From Bacteroidales bacterium (GTDB lineage: Bacteria; Bacteroidota; Bacteroidia; Bacteroidales; UBA7960): a DNA stretch of 40,899 bases. Below the pieces are notes generated by a model that was not told the origin of the DNA, did not search any database, and was given only the letters and a program-made list of their open reading frames with translations. The translations under genes and the position numbers were made by a program. The stretch lies in NCBI GenBank assembly GCA_019429055.1, contig JAHYJP010000014.1, forward strand, positions 1-40,899, read 5' to 3'. Shown piece after piece: positions 32,677-40,665 of this stretch. The first letter of the stretch is position 1. The number at the start of each line of letters is the position of its first letter.

Positions 32677-33804
32677 ATGATGAATAAATACATATTGGCT
32701 TTAGTTGTTATTCTGTCATTTATTGGATTGCCGATGAAATCACAGAATAATCCGTATAACCTGGAACTCAGATGGAGAACAGATACATCAATACATTCAG
32801 TCCCCCTTAATGAGTTTACAGTATTGTTGAAGCCGGACGAGATCCCTCCGATCGATTCACCAAAGTTCCTGGAAAGAACCAAAGCTGTGAAGTTCTATTT
32901 TGAACATGAGCCGGTTATAGCAATTGAAAAGAACGGATCGGCAAAAGCATACCCTTTAAGTGTGTTGATGTACCACGAAATTGTTAATGATAATCTCGGT
33001 GAATTGCCAATTCTGGTTACCTATTGTCCCCTGTGCAATGCAGGAATTGTATTCGACCGGAGGCTGACATTTGAGGGAAAAACCTATCTGCTTGATTTTG
33101 GTGTTTCAGGAATGCTGAGAAAGAGTGACCTGGTAATGTGGGATCGTCAGACAGAGAGCTGGTGGCAACAACTGATGGGTGAAGCGCTTGTCGGAAAACT
33201 TGCAGGCGCCGAGCTTAGTTTTATTAACTCTCAGATTATATCGGTAAGCGAGTTTTTTGAAGCCTGGCCGGAAGGCCTGATGCTCTCCACCGAGACAGGC
33301 CATACCAGGGAATATGGCACAAATCCGTATACCGGATATGATGACAAGGGAATCAGTCAGCCACGTCTGTTTGAGGGAAAAGTAGATACAAGGCTCCCCG
33401 CAATGGAACGGGTAATAGATATCAATATAAACGGGAAGTATAAAATATATCCACTCTCAATTGTCAGTGACAAACAGGTTATTAATGACAGCTTTCAGGG
33501 CGAACCAATTGTGATTTTCTACACTGAAAAAACTGTATCGGTACTTGATGAAAATAATATAGCATCCTCAAAAAATGTTGGTTCGTCAACAGCTTTTGAT
33601 CCTCGTGTTGACAATAAAACCCTGATATTCAGAAAGGTTAATAATGAGTTTAAGGATACTGATACAGAATCGACCTGGACCATTACGGGCAAATGTACTG
33701 AGGGCTATTTTAAAGACAGGAAGCTGCGTACCCTGCGACACGGGAATCATTTTGCATTTGCATGGTTTGCTTTCTACCCCGATTCTGAAATATATGAAGA
33801 TTAG
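32677..33804 (+). CDS. DUF3179 family exported protein
   Basis: A signal peptide (YILALVVILSFIGLPMKSQ) precedes a DUF3179 domain with AYPLSVLMYHEIVND, the cysteine motif ILVTYCPLCNAGIVFDR, LLDFGVSGMLRKSDLVMWD and the end LRTLRHGNHFAFAWFAFYPD. The CPLC pair and conserved His and Asp suggest metal or redox chemistry, but the family has no known function. ATG 32680 is an equal start. It is 12 bases after the ATPase gene, so it may be part of the same transcript; whether it takes part in ergothioneine use is unknown. Confidence 0.88.
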   Translation: MMNKYILALVVILSFIGLPMKSQNNPYNLELRWRTDTSIHSVPLNEFTVLLKPDEIPPIDSPKFLERTKAVKFYFEHEPVIAIEKNGSAKAYPLSVLMYHEIVNDNLGELPILVTYCPLCNAGIVFDRRLTFEGKTYLLDFGVSGMLRKSDLVMWDRQTESWWQQLMGEALVGKLAGAELSFINSQIISVSEFFEAWPEGLMLSTETGHTREYGTNPYTGYDDKGISQPRLFEGKVDTRLPAMERVIDININGKYKIYPLSIVSDKQVINDSFQGEPIVIFYTEKTVSVLDENNIASSKNVGSSTAFDPRVDNKTLIFRKVNNEFKDTDTESTWTITGKCTEGYFKDRKLRTLRHGNHFAFAWFAFYPDSEIYED

Positions 33805-33867
33805 TAACAATATGGAATAGAATTGTCAGGTTTTGTGGTATTGCCGACAAATATGCAAAAAACAAAT

Positions 33868-34169
33868 ATGGAACTAACAATCAGTTTAATTTACGGATCC
33901 GTAAGAAGCGACTGCCAGGAATAGCCTCATATTCGACCGGAATATTCGGAGGAGTTAGAGCTGCAGTCCACCTCAGAGTTATAGTCGGCGAACTTGGCAT
34001 GCCTTCAATATCATCCATGCTCCCCTTCCCTCAGATCGGCAGTCTGTTTGATGAAAATCTCGTTCCTGTTAATCCAAGGATTGAACCATCAGCATCAAGG
34101 TTTATTGATGAGTTTATCTGGTATATAAAGGCCTTTAAAAATCAGAGGGCGGAGGGAGTGCCATATTAG
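33868..34169 (+). pseudogene. NAD(P)H-dependent FMN reductase gene with internal deletion
   Basis: From ATG 33868 the frame reads MELTISLIYGSVRSD, the flavodoxin-fold start of FMN reductases, then CQE and a stop at 33922. From about 33905 another frame continues with RLPGIASYSTGIFGGVRAAV then LGMPSISSMLPFPQIG and ends AEGVPY at 34169, the C-terminal half of the same family. About 70-100 residues in the middle are missing and the frame is broken. The IS end begins at the base after the stop codon. Confidence 0.78.
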
Positions 34170-35860
34170 TTAGTGCTTGCAAGAAAACTTTTAATTAATT
34201 GATCTGCAATGGCTTATTGTTGATAACTTGTTTGAATCTACTTGTATTTTTCTTTGGATATTTTGCTAAAAATACAGATATTCAGGCTGTTAAACAAATG
34301 AGATTCGAATATTTCAGGTAGAACAGCAAACAAGATTCAAATATGAGAAAAAGATTCGAACAACAGATGACACTTGGAAGGTTGCCCATCAACGAAACAG
34401 AAATTCCAACAAAAAAAAGAAGTGGTGCCCTTCCGGAATTATGTGCAGCTCTGAAAGAAATTTTCATTACTCCTGAGTGGAACGAAAAAGTATTTGAAAT
34501 ACTGGAAGCAAAAATTACAAAAGGGAAGAAGCGCACCGGGCGTCCTGGTATGGATCTGTGGCAGGTATTTGTTCTGTCGCAGGTGCGTCTTTGTCAAAAT
34601 ATCAGCTATGATGAATTGTACCATATTGCTGATTATGACACTCTTATCCGTCAAATTATGGGCATTGAGAGCGGATTTGGTTACGAGAAATATATATTTG
34701 AATACCAAAATATTATCGATAATGTATCTCTTCTTGATGATGCAACAGTAAAGGAGTTGAACCAGGTTATTGTTGAGTTTGGTCATGAGGTGTTTAAAAA
34801 AAAAGAGACGGCAGCCTTGTGCTTAAAGACCGATAGTTTTGTAGTGGAAAGCAATGTGCATTTTCCGACTGATTACAACCTTCTTTGGGACAGTGCCCGC
34901 AAATGTCTTGACATGGTTGGTAAGTTTTTGGTGAAGTATCCAGAGGTTCCCGGGTGGAGGAAAATACGCAACTGGCATAACGAGATGAAGAATATGATGA
35001 GGAGTGTGGGCAAAACATCATCTTCGGGAGGCAAAGGCAAAGAACAACGGATAAAACATGCCGTGCGCAGTTATCTGTCGAAAGCAAGAGCATTGCTGGA
35101 CAAACTTGAAAGATCAAAAGAAATATTACCAACAGCTGACTTCACAGATATGCTGATTATGCTTGAATTAGAACGGTTTATAGGATTATTGGATAAACAT
35201 ATTGACTTACTTGAACGCAGAATAATAAAAAGAGAAGAAATCCCTCATGATGAAAAATTGTTTTCCATTTTCGAGGAATATACCGAATGGATCACCAAAG
35301 GGAAATTGTATCCAAATGTGGAACTTGGAAAGAAACTGGCCATCACTACAGATCAGTACCACCTGATAGTGGACTACCGGATAATGGATCACCAATCCGA
35401 TTCCGAGATTGTAAAACCATTGGTAGAGGGCCTTACCTCCTTTTACACTATAAAGAGTTGGAGTTTTGATAAAGGCTTCTGGCACAAGGAAAATAAGGCC
35501 TTATTAGAAAAGCATGTCGGGAAAGTAATCATGCCCAAAAAGGGAAAGTGCAATAAGCAGGAAATGGCTGAAGAAAACCAACGGTATTTTAAACGGTTTA
35601 GAAATAAACATAGCGCAGTAGAATCAAACATCAATGAATTGGAATGCAGGGGACTGGATCGGTGTCCTGACAGAGGTTATCCGAATTTTAAAAGATATAC
35701 CGGACTGTCTGTCGGAGCATATAATCTGCGACGTATTGGACAAGAGTTGATCGCGATTCAACGCCAATACTTGCAATCATTTGATAAAGAGTATAATATA
35801 GCGGCATAGGGGTCGCTTAAAACATTATAATAAGACACATTTTAAATGGGATTGGTATGC
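34170..35860 (+). mobile_element. ISNCY-type insertion sequence, copy 1
   Basis: The left end is fixed by a 127-base identity between 34170-34296 and 40773-40899, starting TTAGTGCTTGCAAG in both; bases to the left differ. The element holds one transposase gene (34343-35809). The right end could not be placed: I find no clear inverted copy of the left terminus, so 35860 is only an estimate. It lies directly behind the FMN reductase remnant. Confidence 0.75.
34343..35809 (+). CDS. ISNCY-family DDE transposase
   Basis: The 488-residue protein begins with a DNA-binding part (TLGRLPINETEIPTKKRSGA, TGRPGMDLWQVFVLSQVRL). The catalytic residues are readable as Asp164 (LKTDSFVVESNVHFPTDYN), Asp376 (SFDKGFWHKEN) and Glu427 (SAVESNINELE), the DDE triad. 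The motif FPTDYNLLWDSARK is typical of the ISNCY/IS1202-like group. The frame is uninterrupted, so the element may be active. The 127-base left end is repeated at the right edge of the window. Confidence 0.88.
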   Translation: MRKRFEQQMTLGRLPINETEIPTKKRSGALPELCAALKEIFITPEWNEKVFEILEAKITKGKKRTGRPGMDLWQVFVLSQVRLCQNISYDELYHIADYDTLIRQIMGIESGFGYEKYIFEYQNIIDNVSLLDDATVKELNQVIVEFGHEVFKKKETAALCLKTDSFVVESNVHFPTDYNLLWDSARKCLDMVGKFLVKYPEVPGWRKIRNWHNEMKNMMRSVGKTSSSGGKGKEQRIKHAVRSYLSKARALLDKLERSKEILPTADFTDMLIMLELERFIGLLDKHIDLLERRIIKREEIPHDEKLFSIFEEYTEWITKGKLYPNVELGKKLAITTDQYHLIVDYRIMDHQSDSEIVKPLVEGLTSFYTIKSWSFDKGFWHKENKALLEKHVGKVIMPKKGKCNKQEMAEENQRYFKRFRNKHSAVESNINELECRGLDRCPDRGYPNFKRYTGLSVGAYNLRRIGQELIAIQRQYLQSFDKEYNIAA

Positions 35861-36057
35861 CTGTTGAGCAAAAATTATGTACATAATTTTAGAAATCTGC
35901 TATGAAAAATTGGTAATCAGGAGAAAGATATCAATTTGAGAAGGTCTTAAATGGAACCATCCCTGGCTAATGAAGTCATACATATGAATATTTTAAAAAA
36001 AGATGCGTTTTCTTTCAGACACTAAATAAAAAGGAGATACAAAATTATTTTTAAGAT
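35861..36057. other. Gene-free stretch after the IS
   Basis: Together with the uncertain IS right end this stretch holds no gene I can support. A 24-codon frame at 35951 (MEPSLANEVIHMN) has no visible start signal and no recognised family. Confidence 0.4.
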
Positions 36058-36282
36058 ATGCCGGGACGCCATGTAATTTATAAACATGGTCAGTTTATTG
36101 AAATTGATGCCGGACAACGTATTAATAGTACATCTGGAAAGAAAAAGAGTTGATACTGGATTTGTATGGTTATTTTTATCTGGCTGATTATTACCATTAT
36201 CGGAGCCGAATTCAATATTCTCATCAATTTACTTGACTTTCAATATTTAAAGGCATATCTTGGATTGCATTTTTTTTTATAA
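36058..36282 (+). other. Small possible membrane protein frame interrupted by TGA
   Basis: ATG 36058 opens MPGRHVIYKHGQFIEIDAGQ then RINSTSGKKKS, with TGA at 36151. The same frame goes on for 42 codons with a good membrane helix (MVIFIWLIITIIGAEFNILI) and stops at 36280. Together they would be a 74-residue protein with a charged cytoplasmic start and one membrane segment. TGA serves as stop elsewhere here, so this is a broken gene or two unrelated short frames. I do not recognise a family. Confidence 0.3.
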
Positions 36283-36304
36283 ACTTAAAATGGGAGGTCA
36301 TATT

Positions 36305-36682
36305 ATGAAACTCAGCACTTTCCTGATCATTAAATCCATTGTCTGTATCGTTTTCGGCATTGGATTTGTCGTATTACCTGCTTTGACCGGATCAATTTAT
36401 GAAATGTCACTTGATCCTGATGGATTAATCATGACGAGGTTTTTTGGAGCAGCCTTTTTGGGAATCGGTCTTATTCTCTGGTTATGCAAAGATGCAGACT
36501 GGAACACACTTAAAGGGATTACGCTCGCATTGTTTATTGCCGACATTATTGGTTTTGTTGTAGCACTTACTGGTCAATTGTCTGGCAACCTTAATGCCCT
36601 GGGATGGATCAATGTAGCACTCTGGCTCTTTTTCGTCTTAGGTTTAGGGTATTTTCGTTTCCTGAAACCAGGTAAGGCCTGA
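36305..36682 (+). CDS. Four-helix integral membrane protein of unknown function
   Basis: The start at 36305 is fixed by GGGAGGTC 7-9 bases upstream, the best Shine-Dalgarno site in the window. The 125-residue protein (MKLSTFLIIKSIVCIVFGIG) has four hydrophobic segments: about 5-25, 40-60 (FFGAAFLGIGLILWLCK), 68-88 (GITLALFIADIIGFVVAL) and 97-118 (WINVALWLFFVLGLGYF). I know similar small hypothetical proteins from Bacteroidota and Chloroflexota but no function for them. The gene stands alone between the IS and the opposing TIR gene. Confidence 0.75.
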   Translation: MKLSTFLIIKSIVCIVFGIGFVVLPALTGSIYEMSLDPDGLIMTRFFGAAFLGIGLILWLCKDADWNTLKGITLALFIADIIGFVVALTGQLSGNLNALGWINVALWLFFVLGLGYFRFLKPGKA

Positions 36683-37002
36683 ACGACATCCTCAATGATG
36701 AATACGGCGTTGTATACCACATTTCCACTACCTGAATAAGGAAGTGTAAGGCCTGCATCTGTTGCGTCCGGGGGCAGGCCTCCGGATAGTTCCGTTCCAT
36801 TTCAGAACCTGCCCGCCGGTAGCACCTGCCTGGGCAATTTTGGTACCGGAAACCGCTATCAGTTAGACATTTTGTTAATAAATCTCTTTGCATTTTCTAT
36901 CATTATCATGTGGCTCTGCCATTTACATTTATAGGATTCCCGCTTTCTCCAATTCCCAACATCTTTATGCTGGCAGTAGAACGACTGACCTGATTCCGGT
37001 AG
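36683..37002. other. Intergenic stretch between convergent genes
   Basis: Between the membrane protein and the end of the TIR gene there are 320 bases with several GC-rich inverted pieces around 36750-36840 (for example GGGGGCAGGC and CCTGCCCGCC). I see no convincing gene or clear terminator. The short minus-strand frame across it lacks any family motif. Confidence 0.5.
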
Positions 37003-39174
37003 CTAACGGTTTGATTTTCGTCGTTTCAGCCCTGCCCTGTAATCATCATATGCCTTATGTCCTGCCCTTTCATAAAGATCCCAATAACGATCATCACTTC
37101 TGATATTCTTAAACCCGGGATCAACCTTGAGCCAGGGTATCTCCGGACAACGGTTCTTATATGCCTTCTCAAGCCAGTAAAAGGCAGAATCAATCTTCCC
37201 GATCCCGCTGTAATACCATCCTGTATAGAATTCCGGACTTCCGGCTAATGAAATATCACTTTTTTCGATTAACTGATCAATAATCATCTGAGCTTTGTGA
37301 TGATCGTTGGTTTTATAATATGCCAGTGCCAGACAAGCCTGATATCTTGGTGCCAGCATAGATTGACTTTTCTTTTGTAATGCAGCTTCACAAATTGATT
37401 TTGCGGCTTCGTAGTCTTCGAGCCATATAAAGTACTCTCCTGCAAAAATTTTCTTTGATTGAAGATAAGTATTCAGGTACTTATGTGCTTCATCCTTTTC
37501 GCCTGATAAAACCAGGGATAATATATCTATTCTTATCGGATCATCTTCAGCTTTTACTTTATATGCCCGGGCATCTTCAAGCCTGTTTCTTTTTTGAAGG
37601 AACTCACTATATCCTTTCATGAATGATTGATTATTGGGAGAAAGTTCAATAGCTTTCAAAAATTCCTCTTCGGCCCTGATATAATCCCATATTATCCAAT
37701 CATTATACAATGCCAGTCCGCAATGGGCACTTGCATTATTCTGATCTAATTCAAGAGCTTTACGCCATAATTTTAGTGCATCCTCTATAACTGTTTGCAT
37801 CGCAGTATGTTGAAACGTGGTTCCTGTTAATATAAGCATACTCCCTGCCCCTGCGTATGCATCTGCATAACCAGGATCTAAATCGATGGCTTTCAGGCTT
37901 AAATCATATAATTGATTTAATGACTCGTAGGTTCTTGTATTAAATTGATTTTTTGTTTGTTGTATAAGCTGGTATGCTTCCAGATTCGTAGTAGGTATTC
38001 TTTCAATGTTCTGCTTTTCGAGGGCAGTCAGATTTGTTTTCAGACAATCTGCTATCTGGGTGGCTATATCTGCCGGTATTGTTATTATTCTCTTATATGG
38101 TTGATCAAATCCGTTTTGCCATAATATCTTATCTTTCCTTGGATCAATCAAATGAGCTGTTATCCTGACAGTATCTCGGGTTGTATTGAAATTTCCTGAA
38201 AGAATATAATTCACTTTCAGTTCATCGGCAATCCTCGATGGCTTTTTATCTGTTCCCCTGTACGGCAATACATAATCTATCGGGACCACCCTGTCGAAGG
38301 ACTTTATTTTATACAAATGTCCGATTATCTCATTTGTCAGGCCATTGCACATATATTCCTGGGAGGGATCTCCGCTGTAATTCTGGAAAAGCAGTACTGC
38401 GATCGTTTTTTCAGGTTCTCCTTCTGACTTAAGCAGTTTTGGAAGAAGAAAAAAGCCGAGTACAATTAATGCCAGTAATATTAATGAACCCGTAACAATT
38501 TTTGTTTTGCCTGTTTCAGAAGGAATTGAAGCCGGTTTAAATATATCCTTTGCAACTGTCACAGGTTCATGATCATAATGCTCCAAAGCTGTAATTACAT
38601 CTCTGACAGCATTGGCTGTTTTATTAATCTGGTTCCTGTATTTTGTTCTGTTCAGGTTTATCTTTTCATCATCATCAGGCTTAAGGGGCCTGTTAACTCC
38701 GGGTTCCCTGTAAATAAACTCAATCCCGCGAAGCACTGTATCAAGAACTGATTCATACAGTCTGACATCATTGTCATCAAGGTCATAAATACGTACCGGC
38801 AATACCCTGCCTGCAACATTCCCGTTGGGAAGTTTCACCTTCAGCCCGAACTGGTCCTTTGAAGCCTGTTCAACAAATGCTATAAACTCATGCTCCCAGG
38901 CAAATGATCTCTGATCGCAGTATGTACGGGATATAATCGGAATAAAGACCAAGCATTTGAGTTTCTCTTTCAGCGATTCATCCACGTCATGAGTTTCCAG
39001 AAGTCCGTCATGAGGATTGATGTCAAAATATACACTGATTTCTTCCTTGAAGGTGGATTCGAGTTCCCCTTTCAGGTTATCCACAAACTCAGTCACCCAG
39101 CCGTCGTGCTTGTTATCTTTCTGGCAGTAGCTGATGAAGATGTCGTAGTTATATCCTTCAATCAGGCTTGACAT
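37003..39174 (-). CDS. TIR - membrane helix - TolB-like - TPR protein
   Basis: Residues about 8-150 form a TIR domain (YDIFISYCQKDNKHDGWVTE, LKCLVFIPIISRTYCDQRSF, AWEHEFIAFVEQ with a Glu where the NAD-cleaving TIRs have theirs). A membrane helix follows at about 228-248 (IVTGSLILLALIVLGFFLLP), then a TolB-N-like domain (KTIAVLLFQNYSGDPSQEYM, GLTNEIIGHL, LSGNFNTTRDTVRITAHLID) and TPR repeats from about 400 to the end (AYQLIQQTK, DLDPGYADAYAGAGSML, ALELDQNNASAHCGLALYND). Such proteins are known from Bacteroidota as predicted signalling proteins; the TIR part lies inside and the TolB/TPR part outside or the reverse. It is flanked by IS copies and a toxin-antitoxin pair, so a defence role is possible but unproven. 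Confidence 0.88.
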   Translation of the reverse strand: MSSLIEGYNYDIFISYCQKDNKHDGWVTEFVDNLKGELESTFKEEISVYFDINPHDGLLETHDVDESLKEKLKCLVFIPIISRTYCDQRSFAWEHEFIAFVEQASKDQFGLKVKLPNGNVAGRVLPVRIYDLDDNDVRLYESVLDTVLRGIEFIYREPGVNRPLKPDDDEKINLNRTKYRNQINKTANAVRDVITALEHYDHEPVTVAKDIFKPASIPSETGKTKIVTGSLILLALIVLGFFLLPKLLKSEGEPEKTIAVLLFQNYSGDPSQEYMCNGLTNEIIGHLYKIKSFDRVVPIDYVLPYRGTDKKPSRIADELKVNYILSGNFNTTRDTVRITAHLIDPRKDKILWQNGFDQPYKRIITIPADIATQIADCLKTNLTALEKQNIERIPTTNLEAYQLIQQTKNQFNTRTYESLNQLYDLSLKAIDLDPGYADAYAGAGSMLILTGTTFQHTAMQTVIEDALKLWRKALELDQNNASAHCGLALYNDWIIWDYIRAEEEFLKAIELSPNNQSFMKGYSEFLQKRNRLEDARAYKVKAEDDPIRIDILSLVLSGEKDEAHKYLNTYLQSKKIFAGEYFIWLEDYEAAKSICEAALQKKSQSMLAPRYQACLALAYYKTNDHHKAQMIIDQLIEKSDISLAGSPEFYTGWYYSGIGKIDSAFYWLEKAYKNRCPEIPWLKVDPGFKNIRSDDRYWDLYERAGHKAYDDYRAGLKRRKSNR

Positions 39175-39197
39175 TCCTGAGTTATTTATTTTACTAT

Positions 39198-39228
39198 CAA
39201 ATTTACACTTTGTTCAGATCAAAGTCAA
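39198..39228 (-). promoter_or_regulatory. Promoter of the TIR-TolB-TPR gene
   Basis: On the minus strand a TTG (complement of 39226-39228) is followed after 20 bases by TAAATTTG (complement of 39198-39205), an exact fit to the Bacteroidota -33/-7 pattern TTTG...TAnnTTTG. The predicted start of transcription lies about 15-20 bases ahead of the ATG at 39174. Confidence 0.55.
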
Positions 39229-39535
39229 GTTTCTGTTAGAACCTGGCAGGAATTGTCGTGCAGTCGTGCTTTGCTGACCGAAGCCTAGGCGAAGGGCGGC
39301 AGTCTTGCTTTGTAAGCCATAGCTTTCTTTGAACCATCTAATGTACGATTCATTTTATTGCAGGGGAGTTTGGGAAAAGATTAGGCTTCGTTTACGCCTG
39401 ATTGCTTTTTGACTGTTTTCAGAAAAAAAATCTTTTGCTATTACATTGGCCTGGATACTGTATGTAGCACTCAATGATTAAGCTCTGATTGATAATATTT
39501 AAAATCCGTCCTTCTCTGACCAATTCAAAAGAAGG
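39229..39535. other. Gene-free stretch with short imperfect repeats
   Basis: About 300 bases between the TIR gene and the SRPBCC remnant. It contains two near-identical pieces, GCAGTCGTGCTTTG (about 39260) and GCAGTCTTGCTTTG (about 39299), beside GCCTAGGCGAAGG. No frame in it has recognisable motifs. Confidence 0.5.
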
Positions 39536-39677
39536 TCACTGATAAGACCTGACATACACTAAGAAACAACGTTCAAAACCCATTTCCACAAGTTTCTCTA
39601 TATCAGATCCTGTAGGGTAAAACGTTTTAAAATCCACCCTTGTCCCGTTCTCTGTTTGTTTTTGTAAAGGAGGATAT
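39536..39677 (-). pseudogene. C-terminal fragment of an SRPBCC/AHSA1-like protein gene
   Basis: On the minus strand a frame reads LQKQTENGTRVDFKTFYPTG then SDIEKLVEMGFERCF and stops at the complement of 39536. The order NGTxVxFxTxYPTxxDxEKxxEMGFE resembles the last strand and long C-terminal helix of SRPBCC (activator of Hsp90 ATPase-like) proteins. The end after FERCF departs from the family and the front is missing. The fragment is short and the assignment is tentative. Confidence 0.45.
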
Positions 39678-39690
39678 ATTATTATTCTGA

Positions 39691-39936
39691 ATGTTTGACC
39701 GTAAGCTTAGGAATCAGGTACCTGTACCACTCGGACAGGAGTTGAAAGTTGTAGGGCGTGTTACAAGTGACGGGAGTCGTTCTTTTGAGGATACCGGAGA
39801 AATTGTGCTCCCAAACGGAGAGATCCCTGTTTCAGCCGAGGGCAAATATTTGAAGGAGAACCTTGGCGAAAATTACAAAAACACCAGGAACACTATAAGC
39901 AGAGGGGCGATAATTTTGTATCTTTGCATAAAGTAG
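39691..39936 (+). pseudogene. C-terminal part of a PaaI/hotdog thioesterase gene
   Basis: The frame MFDRKLRNQVPVPLGQELKV continues VGRVTSDGSRSFEDTGEIVL and PNGEIPVSAEGKYLKENL. RxPVPLGxELKVxGRV, FExTGEI and AxGKYL are the rear half of PaaI-type hotdog thioesterases; the front half with the substrate-binding helix is absent. The last 15 residues (RNTISRGAIILYLCIK) run into the toxin-antitoxin promoter. An N-terminal fragment of the same family occurs at 40666. Confidence 0.65.
39919..39926 (+). promoter_or_regulatory. -7 box of the toxin-antitoxin operon (TATCTTTG)
   Basis: TATCTTTG is an exact TAnnTTTG box ending 11 bases before the antitoxin ATG at 39938, so the mRNA would have a very short leader. 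I do not see a good -33 TTTG at the expected distance. Confidence 0.45.
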
Positions 39937-39937
39937 T

Positions 39938-40180
39938 ATGATTATGACAACGGTAGAGTTAAAAAATATCCTGATTCATCGTATTGCAGGGATAAACGAT
40001 AAGTCATTTTTAGCTGCGATTAAGACTATTATTGAGACCAAGTCAAGATCAACAATTTATAAAACAACTCCTGAACAACGTAAAAGCATTGAGGAGGGTA
40101 GGGCCCAGATAGCCAAAGGAGAATACTTTACTAATGAACAGGTTGAAATGGAGATAGATAAATGGTTAAGCGAAGAATAA
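39938..40180 (+). CDS. Antitoxin of a RelE/ParE-type toxin-antitoxin pair
   Basis: The 80-residue protein (MTTVELKNILIHRIAGINDK from the second ATG, 39944) is mainly helical and ends KGEYFTNEQVEMEIDKWLSEE. The form ExRKxIEEGRxQIxKGExFxxEQVxxEIDKWL is typical of small Bacteroidota antitoxins that sit ahead of ParE-like toxins. The N-terminal part should bind the operator and the tail the toxin. It overlaps the toxin gene by 19 bases, as expected for a coupled pair. Confidence 0.8.
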   Translation: MIMTTVELKNILIHRIAGINDKSFLAAIKTIIETKSRSTIYKTTPEQRKSIEEGRAQIAKGEYFTNEQVEMEIDKWLSEE

Positions 40181-40467
40181 TCTGGTCTCCAAGAGCTAAG
40201 AGAGATTTATTCAGCATTCTGGATTATTATTTTAAACGAAATGGGTCAAAAACATATAGTATTAAGTTAAATGCTTCCCTTCGTGCTTCAATAAGACTTT
40301 TAGAGAACCATCCCAGACTCGGCTTCAAATCTGACGTTAAAAATGTTAGGATCTTAATTCATGGAGATTATGGAGTATTCTATGAAATAAGAGAAGGTAC
40401 AATTGAACTTATAACAATTCGGGATAGCAGACAAGATCCAAAAAAGATAGGAATCAAAAATAAGTAA
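40162..40467 (+). CDS. RelE/ParE-family toxin
   Basis: The 101-residue basic protein starts VKRRIIWSPRAKRDLFSILD and continues YYFKRNGSKTYSIKLNASLR, LLENHPRLGFKSDVKNVRIL and YGVFYEIREGTIELITIRDS, the ParE fold order (WSPxAxxDL, NPxxGxxxxxxR, YxVFYEI, IxxIxDSRQDP). ParE toxins act on DNA gyrase and RelE toxins on ribosome-bound mRNA; the sequence alone does not decide between them. Its start lies inside the antitoxin gene. Confidence 0.88.
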   Translation: MVKRRIIWSPRAKRDLFSILDYYFKRNGSKTYSIKLNASLRASIRLLENHPRLGFKSDVKNVRILIHGDYGVFYEIREGTIELITIRDSRQDPKKIGIKNK

Positions 40468-40665
40468 CTTCCACTAATAAAGGCTAATCTCCCAGGTATC
40501 TGATTTCTTTTCATGGTTCTTTTAAAGGCTCAATGGTTATCAAGTGATTACCTCCGGCATCGGGTTTTCAATCCTGTCCGGCGTCAAATGGTCATGCCTC
40601 CGGGTTTTCCAATATACACCGGCATTTCATCCGAATCATCTATTTTTGTCAGACAATTGATTTCA

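Noticed and set aside
34439-34786. Minus-strand frame inside the transposase gene
   Set aside because: Shadow of the transposase coding strand without domain motifs.
36609-36893. Minus-strand frame of 94 codons after the small membrane protein
   Set aside because: Overlaps the end of the membrane protein gene, composition is not protein-like and no motif is seen.
37057-37248. Plus-strand short frames opposite the TIR-TPR gene
   Set aside because: Antisense shadows of a long, well-supported minus-strand gene.
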